From positions 62,001-126,000 of the forward strand of contig JACAAZ010000012.1 of assembly GCA_013376995.1 (NCBI GenBank): a stretch of DNA of 64,000 nucleotides, given 5' to 3'. Source of the stretch: Bacteroidota bacterium. Its GTDB lineage: Bacteria > Bacteroidota > Bacteroidia > Bacteroidales > UBA4417. The notes below the pieces were generated by a model, which searched no databases, was not told the origin of the DNA, and was given only the letters and a program-made list of their open reading frames with translations. A program made the position numbers and the translations under genes. Below are positions 1 to 9,300 of this stretch, piece by piece; within the stretch, counting starts at the first letter, position 1; the number at the start of each line of letters is the position of its first letter.

Positions 1-2660
1 GATGGAGGAGCCTTCAATGAAGCATCCTTAACATCACCAGCCTTATCACCGAAGATAGCACGCAGAAGCTTTTCTTCAGGAGTTGGATCGCTCTCTCCCT
101 TGGGAGTGATCTTTCCAATCAGGATATCGCCTTCATTAACCTCAGCACCGATGCGGATCAGGCCATTTTCGTCAAGATCCTTGGTTGCTTCCTGGCTAAC
201 ATTGGGAATATCATTGGTCAATTCTTCAACACCACGCTTGGTATCGCGAACTTCCAGTGTAAACTCTTCTATATGCAGTGAAGTGAAAATATCTTCCTTC
301 ACAACTTTCTCAGAAATTACAATAGCATCCTCAAAGTTGTAACCTTTCCAGGGCATGAATGCAACCATGAGGTTGCGGCCAAGAGCAAGTTCACCTCCGC
401 GGGTAGCATAACCTTCACAAAGCACCTGCCCTTTCTTAACCTTATCACCCTTGCGGACGATAGGCCTGAGGTTGATACAGGTATTCTGGTTGGTCCTTGA
501 GAATTTTGTAAGGTTATACACTTTAACATCATCATCGAAGCTTACAAGACGCTCTTCATCGAGCCTTGCATAGCGGATAACGATCTGGGTTGAGTCAACA
601 TATTCTACCATTCCATCACCTTCAGCATTGATGAGGGCACGGGAATCCTGTGCAACCTTACCTTCCAGGCCGGTTCCAACGATTGGAGCTTCCGGGTTGA
701 GGAGAGGAACTGCCTGACGCATCATGTTCGATCCCATGAGAGCACGGTTGGCGTCATCATGTTCAAGGAACGGGATTAGTGAAGCAGCAATGGAGGCGAT
801 CTGGTTAGGTGCAATATCAATAAGGTCGACCTTTTCCCTCTCAATAAGAGGATAATCAGCCAGGTACCTTACCTTAACTCGCTCTGAAAGCATCATACCT
901 TCCTTATCGATACCGGTAGTTGCCTGGGCAATGATCTTATTCTCCTCTTCTTCAGCACTCAGGTAGATGGTTTCATTCAATGTAACCTTACCTTCAATTA
1001 CTTGCTTATACGGAGTTTCGATGAATCCAAGCTTGTTGATCTTAGCGTAAACGCAAAGTGAGGAGATCAAACCAATGTTCGGCCCTTCAGGGGTTTCAAT
1101 GGTGCAAAGTCTCCCGTAGTGAGTATAGTGAACGTCGCGCACCTCGAAACCTGCCCTTTCCCTTGAAAGACCTCCCGGGCCGAGGGCGGAAACCCTGCGC
1201 TTATGGGTGATCTCACTCAACGGATTGGTTTGATCCATGAACTGCGACAACTGGTTGGTACCAAAGAAAGAATTGATTACGCTTGAAAGCGTTTTTGCAT
1301 TGATTAGGTCCATTGGTGTAAATACCTCGTTGTCACGTACATTCATACGCTCACGAATGGTCCTTGCCATACGGGCAAGACCTACACCAAACTGGTTATA
1401 AAGCTGTTCACCGACGGTACGAACACGGCGGTTACTTAGGTGGTCGATATCATCCACTTCGGTCTTGGAATTGATCAGGCCGATGAGGTACTTAATGATC
1501 GAAATAATATCTTCCTTAGTCAATACCCTGGTTTCCAACTCTGTGTCGAGACCCAGTTTCTTGTTGATCCTGTAACGGCCAACATCTCCCAAGTCATAAC
1601 GCTTATCGGAAAAGAAGAGTTTTTCGATGATTCCCCTTGCGGTTTCTTCATCGGGTGGTTCAGCATTACGCAGTTGGCGGTAGATATATTCCACAGCCTC
1701 TTTTTCGTTGTTTGCTGTATCCTTCTGCAGGGTGTTGAAAATAATTGCGTATTCCTGTGAATTCACATCCTCCCGATGCAACAATATGGACTTGGCGCCT
1801 GAATCGACGATCATATCCACATGGTGGTTATCGAGGGTGGTTTCACGATCGATGATAACTTCGGTACGTTCGATGGACACCACTTCACCGGTATCTTCGT
1901 CACCGAAATCTTCGATCCATGTCTTTAGTACCCTGGCGGCAAGTGTACGTCCGACATATTTCTTGAGCCCGGCCTTGCTGACTTTGATTTCCTCGGCAAG
2001 GTCGAAAATTTCAAGAATATCTTTATCGCTCTCGTAGCCTATGGCTCGAAGCAATGTGGTGACCGGCAATTTCTTTTTGCGGTCGATATAAGCGTACATC
2101 ACATTATTGATGTCCGTAGTAAATTCCATCCAGGAACCTTTGAAAGGTATAATCCTGGCTGAATATAGCTGCTGTCCGTTTGTATGGTAGCTGGTCCCGA
2201 AGAACACGCCGGGTGAACGGTGCAACTGCGATACTACAACACGTTCGGCACCATTGATCGCGAAAGTCCCTTTAGGGGTCATATACGGGATCATACCCAG
2301 GTATACATCCTGGATAATGGTTTCGAAATCCTCATGTTCAGGATCGGTGCAGTAAAGCTTAAGTTTTGCCTTAAGTGGGACACTGTAGGTGAGGCCACGT
2401 TCAAGGCACTCCTCGATAGAATAACGGGGAGGGTCAATATAATAATCAAGAAACTCCAGGACAAAGTTATTCCTGGCATCGGTAATTGGGAAGTTCTCGG
2501 CAAAAACCTTGAACAGTCCTTCGTTTACACGATTGTCAGGATTGGTCTCCAGTTGGAAAAAGTCCTGAAATGACTTAATCTGAATTTCGAGAAAGTCGGG
2601 ATAATCCGCCTTGATTTGCGACGTTCCGAAATTGATCCGTTCGATTTTATTTGAAGCCAA
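1..2660 (-). CDS. rpoB: RNA polymerase beta subunit, 3' part missing
   Basis: This is the beta subunit of RNA polymerase, cut by the window edge. About 886 codons from the N-terminus are present and roughly the last third lies outside. Recognisable blocks on the minus strand are YPDFLEIQ near the N-terminus, the rifampicin-binding region around 1170-1275 ([17 protein letters not shown], then [18 protein letters not shown]), [14 protein letters not shown] around 1070-1110, and [15 protein letters not shown] at the cut edge. The rifampicin region looks wild type. No ATG lies in frame ahead of the conserved N-terminus, so the TTG at 2658-2660 (reading Met-Ala-Ser-Asn-Lys) is the probable start; there is no clear Shine-Dalgarno sequence. 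It is the last gene visible in the nusG-rplKAJL-rpoB order, separated from rplL by 142 bases containing two hairpins. Confidence 0.97.
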   Translation of the reverse strand, partial: MASNKIERINFGTSQIKADYPDFLEIQIKSFQDFFQLETNPDNRVNEGLFKVFAENFPITDARNNFVLEFLDYYIDPPRYSIEECLERGLTYSVPLKAKLKLYCTDPEHEDFETIIQDVYLGMIPYMTPKGTFAINGAERVVVSQLHRSPGVFFGTSYHTNGQQLYSARIIPFKGSWMEFTTDINNVMYAYIDRKKKLPVTTLLRAIGYESDKDILEIFDLAEEIKVSKAGLKKYVGRTLAARVLKTWIEDFGDEDTGEVVSIERTEVIIDRETTLDNHHVDMIVDSGAKSILLHREDVNSQEYAIIFNTLQKDTANNEKEAVEYIYRQLRNAEPPDEETARGIIEKLFFSDKRYDLGDVGRYRINKKLGLDTELETRVLTKEDIISIIKYLIGLINSKTEVDDIDHLSNRRVRTVGEQLYNQFGVGLARMARTIRERMNVRDNEVFTPMDLINAKTLSSVINSFFGTNQLSQFMDQTNPLSEITHKRRVSALGPGGLSRERAGFEVRDVHYTHYGRLCTIETPEGPNIGLISSLCVYAKINKLGFIETPYKQVIEGKVTLNETIYLSAEEEENKIIAQATTGIDKEGMMLSERVKVRYLADYPLIEREKVDLIDIAPNQIASIAASLIPFLEHDDANRALMGSNMMRQAVPLLNPEAPIVGTGLEGKVAQDSRALINAEGDGMVEYVDSTQIVIRYARLDEERLVSFDDDVKVYNLTKFSRTNQNTCINLRPIVRKGDKVKKGQVLCEGYATRGGELALGRNLMVAFMPWKGYNFEDAIVISEKVVKEDIFTSLHIEEFTLEVRDTKRGVEELTNDIPNVSQEATKDLDENGLIRIGAEVNEGDILIGKITPKGESDPTPEEKLLRAIFGDKAGDVKDASLKAPP

Positions 2661-2708
2661 AGCTGTAAAATTTAGGTTTAAAACAAATAAAGTATTTAAA
2701 CAATTAAT

Positions 2709-2726
2709 CCCGATCAGTGTATCGGG
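2709..2726 (-). promoter_or_regulatory. Small hairpin in the rpoB leader
   Basis: CCCGAT at 2709-2714 and ATCGGG at 2721-2726 form a 6-bp stem with a 6-base loop, lying between the large rplL-rpoB hairpin and the rpoB start. It has no T-run behind it, so it is not a convincing terminator. A role in attenuation or in presenting the rpoB start is possible but is inference. Confidence 0.4.
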
Positions 2727-2731
2727 AAAGT

Positions 2732-2776
2732 AACAGACTACTTATTTACGCGTGAGGCATAAATAAGCAGTCTGTT
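2732..2776 (-). promoter_or_regulatory. Large rplL-rpoB intercistronic hairpin
   Basis: An inverted repeat (2732-2748 with 2760-2776) gives a 17-bp stem around an 11-base loop. The only mismatch in the DNA (A/C at 2740 and 2768) becomes a G-U pair in the minus-strand transcript, which supports the minus strand as the functional one. It starts 26 bases after the rplL stop. In Escherichia coli the same intercistronic position holds an attenuator and an RNase III site. By analogy this may set the ratio of L7/L12 to RNA polymerase. No T-run follows it, so processing or partial attenuation is more likely than full termination. Confidence 0.6.
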
Positions 2777-2802
2777 TGGTAATTGTGCCAAATAGCTTTT
2801 AT

Positions 2803-3183
2803 TTACTTTACCTCAACTTCAGCACCAGCTTCTTCAAGTTGTGACTTGAGTGCATCAGCTTCGTCCTTTGTTACTCCTTCTTTGATTGCTTTTGGAGCTG
2901 CGTCAACGAGGTCTTTTGCTTCCTTGAGTCCAAGGCTTGTTAATTCTTTAACGAGCTTAACAACAGCCAGTTTGGCCTGGCCTGCGCTCTTCAGGATAAC
3001 GTCGAACTTACTTTTTTCTTCCACGGCTGGAGCATCGGAACCACCGGCTGGGCCGGCCATCATTACTGGTGCTGCTGCTGCAGGTTCAATTCCGTATTCT
3101 TCCTTGAGGATTTTAGCCAGTTCGTTTACTTCCTTAACTGTCAGGTTAACTAACTGTTCAGCGAAAGCTTTTAAATCTGCCAT
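2803..3183 (-). CDS. rplL: 50S ribosomal protein L7/L12
   Basis: This is the stalk protein L7/L12, 126 residues, a normal length. It has the helical N-terminal dimerisation part ([20 protein letters not shown]), an Ala/Gly/Pro-rich hinge at about residues 35-55, and the globular C-terminal domain that recruits translation factors ([19 protein letters not shown] and later [19 protein letters not shown]). It sits 69 bases after rplJ, whose product anchors L7/L12 dimers on the ribosome, and is followed by a large hairpin before rpoB. Confidence 0.98.
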   Translation of the reverse strand: MADLKAFAEQLVNLTVKEVNELAKILKEEYGIEPAAAAPVMMAGPAGGSDAPAVEEKSKFDVILKSAGQAKLAVVKLVKELTSLGLKEAKDLVDAAPKAIKEGVTKDEADALKSQLEEAGAEVEVK

Positions 3184-3252
3184 TTTATTTGATGTTTAAG
3201 TGTTTTACAAAAAAGTTTAATTGGTAATTTTTGGCTCATTGTGCCTGGTTCA

Positions 3253-3774
3253 TTATTCAGGCCGTTCGGATAAGGTCTTGAGCACACCCGATAAAGTTTG
3301 TCCACCTGACTGCAGAGAAGAAATTACATTCTTTGCAGGTGACTGGAGCAGAGCGATGATATCAGCGATAAGTTCATTCTTACTCTTGATTGCGATGAGT
3401 GAATCAAGTTCTTTATCGCCAAGGAAAGTCATCTCTTCTACAAAAGCACCCTTCAACAGGGGTTTATCGGAAGTTTTTCTGAATTCCTTGATCAGCTTGG
3501 CAGGGATGTTTCCCTGGTTAGCGATCATAATGGAAGTGTGGCCTTTCAGAACATCGTACAATGGGCTGAAGTCCTTGCCGGACTGTTCCATTGCTTTCTG
3601 AAGCAAGGAGTTTTTAACGACAATCAACTTCACTTCCCTTTTGAAGCATAAACGGCGGAGACGGTTTGATGTTTCCACGTTCATGTCCGAAATATCGGTA
3701 ATATAAAGGTAATTGGTTGCCTTTAATTCTTCGGTAAGGGTATTGATCAGTTGACTCTTATCTTCTTTTCTCAT
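3253..3774 (-). CDS. rplJ: 50S ribosomal protein L10
   Basis: Ribosomal protein L10, 173 residues, is the base of the L7/L12 stalk. It has the family N-terminus (KSQLINTLTEELKATNYLYITDIS in two overlapping blocks), the central VKNSLLQKAME and LKGHTSIMIA segments, and a C-terminal helix ending TLSERPE that carries the L7/L12 binding sites. It lies between rplA (43 bases upstream) and rplL (69 bases downstream). In many bacteria L10 with L7/L12 represses its own mRNA; I could not identify a leader structure for this in the short rplA-rplJ gap. Confidence 0.98.
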   Translation of the reverse strand: MRKEDKSQLINTLTEELKATNYLYITDISDMNVETSNRLRRLCFKREVKLIVVKNSLLQKAMEQSGKDFSPLYDVLKGHTSIMIANQGNIPAKLIKEFRKTSDKPLLKGAFVEEMTFLGDKELDSLIAIKSKNELIADIIALLQSPAKNVISSLQSGGQTLSGVLKTLSERPE

Positions 3775-3817
3775 ATCGATGTTTGTTCTTAAAGGATCTA
3801 GTACTTACTTACCAGAC

Positions 3818-4513
3818 TTAGGCTGAGATCGATTTTTGATCAATACGGATTCCAGGACTCATGGTACTGGACATAAAAACGCTTTTCATGTATGTTCCTT
3901 TAGCTGAGGAAGGTTTCAGTTTGATAATGGTTGAGATTAACTCTCTTGCATTTTCAACCAGTTTTTCCTGTTCGAAGGAAACTTTGCCAACAGAGGCATG
4001 AATGATCCCGTATTTATCGACTTTAAAGTCAATTTTACCGGCTTTCACTTCCTCTACTGCTTTTCCGATTTCCATAGTAACGGTACCGGTTTTTGGGTTT
4101 GGCATCAGGCCACGGGGGCCAAGGATACGTCCCAGAGCACCGACTTTAGGCATAATGGAAGGCATGGTAATAACCACGTCAACATCTGTCCAACCGTCTT
4201 TTATCTTCTGGATATAATCATCAAGTCCTACATGATCTGCTCCTGCAGCTTTTGCTTCTTCTTCCTTATCAGGAGTACAGAGCACGAGTACCCTCACTAC
4301 TTTGCCGGTTCCATGGGGCAGGGTAACAATACCACGTACCATCTGGTTGGCTTTCCTGGGGTCAACGCCAAGGCGTACATCAATATCAACAGAAGCGTCG
4401 AATTTTGATGTAGTAATATCCTTGACAATTCGTGCAGCATCAGCAAGCGCGTAAGCAGCGTCCTTGTCGTATTTAGCTAAAGCCAGTTTATGATTCTTAG
4501 TCAGTTTAGCCAT
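3818..4513 (-). CDS. rplA: 50S ribosomal protein L1
   Basis: Ribosomal protein L1, 231 residues, binds the 23S rRNA L1 stalk and helps tRNA leave the E site. The two-domain architecture is visible: N-terminal [18 protein letters not shown], the interdomain signature [20 protein letters not shown] at about residues 123-142, and [19 protein letters not shown] after it. It follows rplK by 62 bases. In Escherichia coli L1 is the translational repressor of the rplKA unit; no repressor site was identified here. Confidence 0.98.
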   Translation of the reverse strand: MAKLTKNHKLALAKYDKDAAYALADAARIVKDITTSKFDASVDIDVRLGVDPRKANQMVRGIVTLPHGTGKVVRVLVLCTPDKEEEAKAAGADHVGLDDYIQKIKDGWTDVDVVITMPSIMPKVGALGRILGPRGLMPNPKTGTVTMEIGKAVEEVKAGKIDFKVDKYGIIHASVGKVSFEQEKLVENARELISTIIKLKPSSAKGTYMKSVFMSSTMSPGIRIDQKSISA

Positions 4514-4575
4514 TTCACGTAAGGTTAATAGAAATGATACTTTTATTGGATGTAACTTCTTAAAACTTCAATTAG

Positions 4576-5019
4576 TTACATTGCAAAAGGGGCTTCGCCT
4601 TTAACCGTGATACCCATGCTGCGTGCGGTTCCGGCAACCATTTTCATGGCTGATTCCAGAGTAAAGCAATTCAGGTCGGGCATTTTAACTTCGGCAATTG
4701 CCTGAACCTGTTCCCAGGTTACAGATGCCAGTTTTTTACGATTAGGTTCGGCAGAGCCGCTTTTCAGCTTTGTTGCTTCAAGGAGTTGAATGGCTACCGG
4801 TGAAGTCTTGATGATAAATTCAAAAGATTTATCTTTAAAAACAGTAATGATCACCGGGATAACTTTCCCTGCCTGATCCTGCGTACGTGCATTGAACTGT
4901 TTACAAAACTCCATGATATTCACACCCTTGGAACCTAATGCAGGTCCTACAGGGGGTGAAGGATTAGCCGCCCCTCCCTTGATTTGCAGTTTTATTAAGC
5001 CAGCAACTTCTTTTGCCAT
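4576..5019 (-). CDS. rplK: 50S ribosomal protein L11
   Basis: Ribosomal protein L11, 147 residues, belongs to the GTPase-associated centre. It shows the N-terminal domain signature ([20 protein letters not shown], then [13 protein letters not shown]) and the C-terminal rRNA-binding end ([12 protein letters not shown]). The proline-rich [10 protein letters not shown] linker is the thiostrepton/micrococcin contact region in the family. It lies 49 bases after nusG and 62 before rplA. Confidence 0.98.
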   Translation of the reverse strand: MAKEVAGLIKLQIKGGAANPSPPVGPALGSKGVNIMEFCKQFNARTQDQAGKVIPVIITVFKDKSFEFIIKTSPVAIQLLEATKLKSGSAEPNRKKLASVTWEQVQAIAEVKMPDLNCFTLESAMKMVAGTARSMGITVKGEAPFAM

Positions 5020-5068
5020 TTTGCAGTTTTCTTAAAGGATTTGTAATTGCGGAATTTCGTAACTGTAC

Positions 5069-5614
5069 TTATGATTCTTTTGCAACTTGCATGAAGGAGA
5101 GTTCAAGAGGAGTTTTCCTCCCGAAGATCTTCACCATAACTTTCAGCTTTTTCTTCTCTTCGTTGATTTCTTCTATCACGCCGCTGAAGCTGTTGAAAGG
5201 ACCATCGGTAACGGTTACGGTTTCACCAACAATGAAAGGAACACTTAGTTCGGCGCCTTGCTCAGAGAGCTCATCTACCTTACCAAGTATGCGGTTCACT
5301 TCGGCTTGTCTCAGGGGAACGGGTTCATCCTTCGAGCCAAGGAAGCCCAACACCCCCGGGATGTTGCGAATGATGTGCGGAATTTCGCCTACCAATAACG
5401 CTTCAACAAGAACATAACCAGGTAAATAGTTACGTTCTTTACTAATCTTCTTTCCGTTGCGTACCTGGTAAACTTTTTCAGTTGGAATAAGTACTTGCGA
5501 AATCGATTCCTGGAGCCCCAGGCGGTTGATTTCACTTTCAAGGTATTGTTTAACCTTTTTCTCATTCCCGCTGATGGCTCTCACCACGTACCACTTTTTC
5601 AATTGATCGCCCAT
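5069..5614 (-). CDS. nusG: Transcription termination/antitermination factor NusG
   Basis: NusG, 181 residues, binds RNA polymerase and, through its C-terminal KOW domain, Rho or ribosomal protein S10. The NGN domain starts at [20 protein letters not shown] and contains [11 protein letters not shown] and [16 protein letters not shown]. The KOW motif is at about residues 125-155 ([20 protein letters not shown]). It is placed between secE (57 bases upstream) and rplK, the conserved bacterial order. The length is close to the Escherichia coli protein. Confidence 0.97.
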   Translation of the reverse strand: MGDQLKKWYVVRAISGNEKKVKQYLESEINRLGLQESISQVLIPTEKVYQVRNGKKISKERNYLPGYVLVEALLVGEIPHIIRNIPGVLGFLGSKDEPVPLRQAEVNRILGKVDELSEQGAELSVPFIVGETVTVTDGPFNSFSGVIEEINEEKKKLKVMVKIFGRKTPLELSFMQVAKES

Positions 5615-5671
5615 GCCGGATGGTGATTTAAAGGTTGTTACTAAAAATATTAGACAGGTTCAAAATGCTTA

Positions 5672-5869
5672 CTAAAACAGTGTATAAAACTGGTTCAGTC
5701 CAAGGCGGAAGACCATATCCATCATATATACGACAAACGCAATAATCAGGGAAGCAATGGATACGACAACAGCACTATTTTGCAATTCACTCCATGTTGG
5801 CCAGGAGACTTTATGCATGAGTTCATCATAACTATCGGCGACGTACTCAACAAACTTATTCTTTGCCAT
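5672..5869 (-). CDS. secE: Preprotein translocase subunit SecE
   Basis: SecE, 65 residues, is the short single-span form found in most bacteria outside the enterics. It has an amphipathic N-terminal part with the conserved KVSWPTWSEL block (residues 19-28) and one membrane helix (residues about 32-52), which clamps SecY in the SecYEG channel. The ATG at 5867-5869 is chosen because the longer frame upstream runs backwards through the tRNA-Trp gene. It sits 16 bases behind that tRNA and 57 bases ahead of nusG. Confidence 0.95.
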   Translation of the reverse strand: MAKNKFVEYVADSYDELMHKVSWPTWSELQNSAVVVSIASLIIAFVVYMMDMVFRLGLNQFYTLF

Positions 5870-5885
5870 GTGATCTAATATTTTG

Positions 5886-5958
5886 CACGGGTGGTAGGAG
5901 TCGAACCCACAGCCTACGGTTTTGGAGACCGCCACTCTACCAATTGAGCTACACCCGT
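5886..5958 (-). tRNA. tRNA-Trp (anticodon CCA)
   Basis: A 73-base cloverleaf on the minus strand. The acceptor arm ACGGGTG pairs with CACCCGT, the discriminator base is G (typical for tryptophan), the D-arm reads GCTCAATTGGTAGAGT, the anticodon loop carries CCA, and the T-arm contains GGTTCGACTCC. CCA is not encoded at the 3' end. The position between tuf and secE matches the arrangement in several other bacterial phyla. Confidence 0.96.
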
Positions 5959-6029
5959 TTAATCCTTGCCTGCTCTGTGATACAGCCTCCAAAACAGGCC
6001 AGACACCAGAAACATTAATTATTATTGGC

Positions 6030-6065
6030 AGGAAAGGTGTTCCTCATGACGGGAACACCATTCCT
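6030..6065 (-). promoter_or_regulatory. Hairpin between tuf and tRNA-Trp
   Basis: AGGAA, one unpaired base, and GGTGTTCC (6030-6043) pair with GGAACACC, one unpaired base, and TTCCT (6052-6065) around an 8-base loop. It lies 15 bases after the tuf stop and before tRNA-Trp. There is no T-run on the minus strand, so it more likely marks mRNA processing or partial termination that separates the abundant tuf transcript from the secE-nusG part. Confidence 0.5.
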
Positions 6066-6080
6066 GTATTCTTACTTTAG

Positions 6081-7268
6081 TTAATCAAGAATTTCAGTTA
6101 CCTGACCGGCACCTACGGTACGACCACCTTCGCGGATAGCGAAACGGAGGTTCATATTCATAGCGATTTCAGCAATCAGCATAACTTCAATGGTGATGTT
6201 GTCACCTGGCATACACATTTCAACACCTGCTGGAAGAGTAATTTCACCAGTAACGTCAGTTGTCCTGAAATAGAACTGGGGACGATATTTATTCTGGAAT
6301 GGAGTGTGACGTCCACCTTCTTCTTTCTTCAGGATATAAACCTCAGCTTTGAAATGCTTGTGAGGAGTGATTGAACCTGGTTTTGCAATGACCATACCAC
6401 GACGGATGGCGTCCTTGTCAATACCGCGGAGTAACAGACCTGCGTTGTCACCAGCTTCTCCTTCGTCGAGGAGTTTGCGGAACATTTCAACACCTGTACA
6501 AACTGATTTCAGTTTTTCAGCACCCATACCAATGATATCAACTGGATCACCAACGTGGATGATACCTGTTTCAATCCTGCCGGTAGCAACTGTACCACGA
6601 CCGGTAATTGAGAACACGTCTTCAATAGGCATAAGGAATGGTTTGTCAACCAAACGCTCTGGCAAAGGAATCCATGTGTCAACAGCATCCATGAGTTCCA
6701 TGATCTTTGCAACCCATTTTGGTTCTTTATTCAGTCCGCCGAGAGCTGAACCCTGGATAACCGGGGTATTGTCACCGTCGAAACCGTAGAATGTAAGGAG
6801 GTCGCGGATTTCCATCTCAACGATCTCAAGAATTTCTTCATCATCAACAAGGTCAACCTTGTTCATGAAAACAACAAGACGGGGAACACCAACCTGGCGA
6901 GCGAGAAGGATATGCTCGCGGGTTTGAGGCATAGGACCGTCAGTAGCAGCAACAACGATAATAGCACCGTCCATCTGGGCAGCACCAGTTACCATGTTCT
7001 TAATATAGTCAGCGTGACCTGGACAGTCAACGTGAGCATAGTGACGATTAGCAGTTTGATACTCAACGTGAGCAGTATTGATGGTAATACCTCTTTCTTT
7101 TTCTTCCGGAGCGTTGTCAATTGAATCGAAAGACCTGTATTCCGAAAGACCTGCGTCAGCCAACACCAGGGTGATAGCAGCAGTAAGCGTGGTCTTGCCA
7201 TGGTCAATGTGACCGATGGTACCTACGTTCACGTGAGGTTTTGAACGATCGAATTTTTCTTTTGCCAT
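6081..7268 (-). CDS. tuf: Elongation factor Tu
   Basis: EF-Tu, 395 residues, delivers aminoacyl-tRNA to the ribosome as a GTP complex. The G-domain motifs are intact: GHIDHGKT (residues 18-25), the switch region [19 protein letters not shown], and the NKVD guanine-specificity motif. Domains II and III follow ([12 protein letters not shown], then [21 protein letters not shown]). The gene sits just behind the four-tRNA cluster and ahead of tRNA-Trp and secE. This is the tufB-type location and the only tuf copy in the window. Confidence 0.98.
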   Translation of the reverse strand: MAKEKFDRSKPHVNVGTIGHIDHGKTTLTAAITLVLADAGLSEYRSFDSIDNAPEEKERGITINTAHVEYQTANRHYAHVDCPGHADYIKNMVTGAAQMDGAIIVVAATDGPMPQTREHILLARQVGVPRLVVFMNKVDLVDDEEILEIVEMEIRDLLTFYGFDGDNTPVIQGSALGGLNKEPKWVAKIMELMDAVDTWIPLPERLVDKPFLMPIEDVFSITGRGTVATGRIETGIIHVGDPVDIIGMGAEKLKSVCTGVEMFRKLLDEGEAGDNAGLLLRGIDKDAIRRGMVIAKPGSITPHKHFKAEVYILKKEEGGRHTPFQNKYRPQFYFRTTDVTGEITLPAGVEMCMPGDNITIEVMLIAEIAMNMNLRFAIREGGRTVGAGQVTEILD

Positions 7269-7319
7269 GATAATTAATGTTTATGGATTTACTTGTTAAT
7301 GTTTAAACATAAAAATTTG

Positions 7320-7391
<72 letters not shown>

Positions 7392-7462
7392 TTAAAATTC
7401 ATTAATTCAGAAACCAACCGTTTTGACTGCAGGTTCAAACCGGGGTTACTAAATTGTATCTG

Positions 7463-7535
7463 AGCGGAAGACGGGGCTCGAACCCGCCACCTATAGCTTG
7501 GAAGGCTATCGCTCTACCAAATGAGCTACTTCCGC
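7463..7535 (-). tRNA. tRNA-Gly (anticodon TCC)
   Basis: A 73-base cloverleaf on the minus strand with acceptor GCGGAAG/CTTCCGC and discriminator T, as usual for glycine. The anticodon loop is CTTCCAA, giving anticodon TCC, closed by ATAGC/GCTAT. The T-arm contains GGGTTCGAGCCC. It is the third member of the tRNA cluster. Confidence 0.95.
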
Positions 7536-7543
7536 AATTGTTG

Positions 7544-7625
7544 TGGGGGGAGGAGGATTCGAACCTCCGAAGGCTTAGCCAACAGATTTACAGTCTGCCC
7601 CATTTGACCGCTCTGGTATCCCCCC
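7544..7625 (-). tRNA. tRNA-Tyr (anticodon GTA)
   Basis: An 82-base class II tRNA on the minus strand. The acceptor GGGGGGA pairs with TCCCCCC and the discriminator is A. The anticodon GTA lies between CAGACT and AATCTG. The long variable arm reads TTGGCTAAGCCTTCGG and the T-arm GGAGGTTCGAATCCTCC. It is the second member of the cluster. Confidence 0.95.
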
Positions 7626-7641
7626 GCATTTAAAAGAACTG

Positions 7642-7714
7642 AGCCGATAGAGGGACTCGAACCCCCGACCAGCTGATTACAAATCAGCTGCTCTACCAAC
7701 TGAGCTACATCGGC
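7642..7714 (-). tRNA. tRNA-Thr (anticodon TGT)
   Basis: A 73-base cloverleaf on the minus strand with acceptor GCCGATG pairing with TATCGGC (one G-U pair), D-arm GCTCAGTTGGTAGAGC, anticodon TGT between GCTGATT and AATCAGC, and T-arm GGGGGTTCGAGTCCCTC. It is the first gene of the Thr-Tyr-Gly-Thr-tuf unit. The order equals the thrU-tyrU-glyT-thrT-tufB unit of Escherichia coli. Confidence 0.95.
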
Positions 7715-7814
7715 GTATTAACTACTTTGGCTCTATTTAGAGTCGTTTTCATCAAAAGGTACTTACTAACTCTCAATACCACAGATAATTAGAAAGCCTA
7801 TTTATAAAACAAAA

Positions 7815-7837
7815 GCAGTCCTCTTAAAAAGGACTGC
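7815..7837 (-). terminator. Rho-independent terminator after hpf
   Basis: GCAGTCCT at 7815-7822 pairs with AGGACTGC at 7830-7837. On the minus strand the stem is followed by CTTTTGTTTT-like T-rich sequence. It lies 56 bases after the hpf stop and closes the rpsU-xer-hpf group ahead of the tRNA cluster. Confidence 0.8.
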
Positions 7838-7892
7838 AAATTTAGACACTTTATTTGAATTACCAAACGTGTGACGAATATTTTTTTCTATA

Positions 7893-8192
7893 TTATTCTC
7901 CCCTCAGTTTTTCCTTGTGTTTGGTAAGTTGGCGACGTAGTGCTTCAACAGCTGTATCTGCGGCTTCTTCAAATGATTTGCTCTGCTTGCGTGCAAAAAG
8001 ATCGTTACCGGGAACCTGCAGCTTAATTTCGGCTATCTTATTGGCAGGCTGGTCAGTATTATCAACTCTAAGCGTAACTTCAGATCCTATGATTCCATCA
8101 TGCAAACTTATCAGCTTATCAAGCTTCTCAGAAATGAAATCATCCAGTTTTTTGTCAGTCTTAAAATGAACCGAGTTAATCTTCACTCGCAT
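7893..8192 (-). CDS. hpf: Ribosome hibernation-promoting factor, short form (HPF/RaiA family)
   Basis: A 99-residue protein of the HPF/YfiA family, which binds the 30S decoding site of idle ribosomes. Family features are the N-terminal strand MRVKINSVHFKTDKKLDDFI, the LISLHDGIIGSEVTLRVDN block and the C-terminal helix EEAADTAVEALRRQLTKHKEKL. It is the short form without a dimerisation tail. The start is supported by an AGGAGG-type ribosome binding site at 8196-8201, which is unusual because strong Shine-Dalgarno sequences are rare in this phylum. The gene begins 13 bases after the recombinase stop and shares its transcript. Confidence 0.92.
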   Translation of the reverse strand: MRVKINSVHFKTDKKLDDFISEKLDKLISLHDGIIGSEVTLRVDNTDQPANKIAEIKLQVPGNDLFARKQSKSFEEAADTAVEALRRQLTKHKEKLRGE

Positions 8193-8205
8193 AGTTCCTC
8201 CTTTT

Positions 8206-9177
8206 TTATGCCCGTGGATGGGCTTGTTTATAGATCAGTTTAAGTTTTTCAATAGTATTATGAGTATAAACCTGGGTAGCCGCCAGGCTTGTATGTCCAA
8301 GCAATTCCTTAATAGAATTCAGATCCGCCCCGTCATTAAGCATATGGGTAGCAAATGAATGGCGTAATACATGTGGGCTTAATTTTGATTGTGATGATAT
8401 TAATGAAAGATACTTATGGATAATTTCATAAACATTCCGGGCATTTAACTTATGCCCTTTTTCTGAAACAAAAAGTAAGTCGTGATTGTTTTCCTGAGGA
8501 TCAATTTCACTATCCACTTTTAACATCTTTTTGACAAAATCAGCAGTTCCTTCTCCTTCCAACTTCGCAGGACGGTTCAACAATGAATCCCTCTCTTTCA
8601 TATATATTTCCGTTTGACTACAAAGGTAACTGCCCAACGGAATAATTCTTTCCTTGCTCCTCTTACCCATAACCTTCAAGGTAGATTTGGCAAGATCCAA
8701 ATCAGGCATCCTGATGCCAATCAACTCAGATCTACGGATCCCGGTAGCATAAAGCATCATGATCATCAAACGGTCACGGAAGGATTCAAATCCGGACCCG
8801 AAATCTACATCCCTGAAGAGAGTTTCCAGTTTCTCCTTCTCAATAAAAACAGGCAGATGCCTCGATACTTTTGGTGAAGTAACTTTAAGTGTTGGATTAC
8901 TGGTAACAACTCCTATCCGAAGACAAAAATGGAAGAATGACTTGAGAGTAGACAATTTCCGGTTTATTGACCGGGGCGACAGCTTTTGTTCAAGTAATGA
9001 GACAATCCAGGAGCGGATCATGAGATGATCAGCTAAAGCTATATCGATTATATTGTATTGGAAAGACAGGTAGCCTTCAAATTGGCCCAGGTCAGTTCTG
9101 TAAGACTGTATGGTGTGGGGCGAAAATCGCTTTTCGAACCTCAGGAAATCAATAAATCTCTCTTTCAACATCCGCAA
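8206..9177 (-). CDS. Tyrosine recombinase of the XerC/XerD type
   Basis: A 323-residue site-specific recombinase. The N-terminal SAM-like DNA-binding domain covers about residues 5-90 and the catalytic domain about 105-315. The catalytic set is complete: an Arg in ATGIRRSEL (148/149), Lys172, His269 and Arg272 in HVLRHSFATHM, His295 in LGHTSLAAT and the nucleophile Tyr304. Size and position beside rpsU and hpf fit the housekeeping Xer protein that resolves chromosome dimers, rather than a phage or transposon integrase. Whether it is XerC or XerD cannot be settled here. A second possible start is Met3. An insert of about 30 residues (196-230) separates the conserved catalytic motifs. Confidence 0.9.
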   Translation of the reverse strand: MRMLKERFIDFLRFEKRFSPHTIQSYRTDLGQFEGYLSFQYNIIDIALADHLMIRSWIVSLLEQKLSPRSINRKLSTLKSFFHFCLRIGVVTSNPTLKVTSPKVSRHLPVFIEKEKLETLFRDVDFGSGFESFRDRLMIMMLYATGIRRSELIGIRMPDLDLAKSTLKVMGKRSKERIIPLGSYLCSQTEIYMKERDSLLNRPAKLEGEGTADFVKKMLKVDSEIDPQENNHDLLFVSEKGHKLNARNVYEIIHKYLSLISSQSKLSPHVLRHSFATHMLNDGADLNSIKELLGHTSLAATQVYTHNTIEKLKLIYKQAHPRA

Positions 9178-9300
9178 AAATCAACAGGAAGACAACCTTG
9201 CTATCTCAAATGCATAATCTAGCTAACGCTAAAATTACAACATTATTTCGATCAGAGCAAGTTTATCTTCCTGCCGGAAAGTAAAAAAAATCTTTCTAAA

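Noticed and set aside
5870-5992. N-terminal extension of secE by 41 codons
   Set aside because: The extension reads through the tRNA-Trp gene; the shorter start gives a SecE of normal length and conserved sequence.
8206-9177. The tyrosine recombinase as integrase of a mobile island
   Set aside because: It is of XerC/D size, sits in a housekeeping operon with rpsU and hpf, and no attachment-site repeats or cargo genes flank it.
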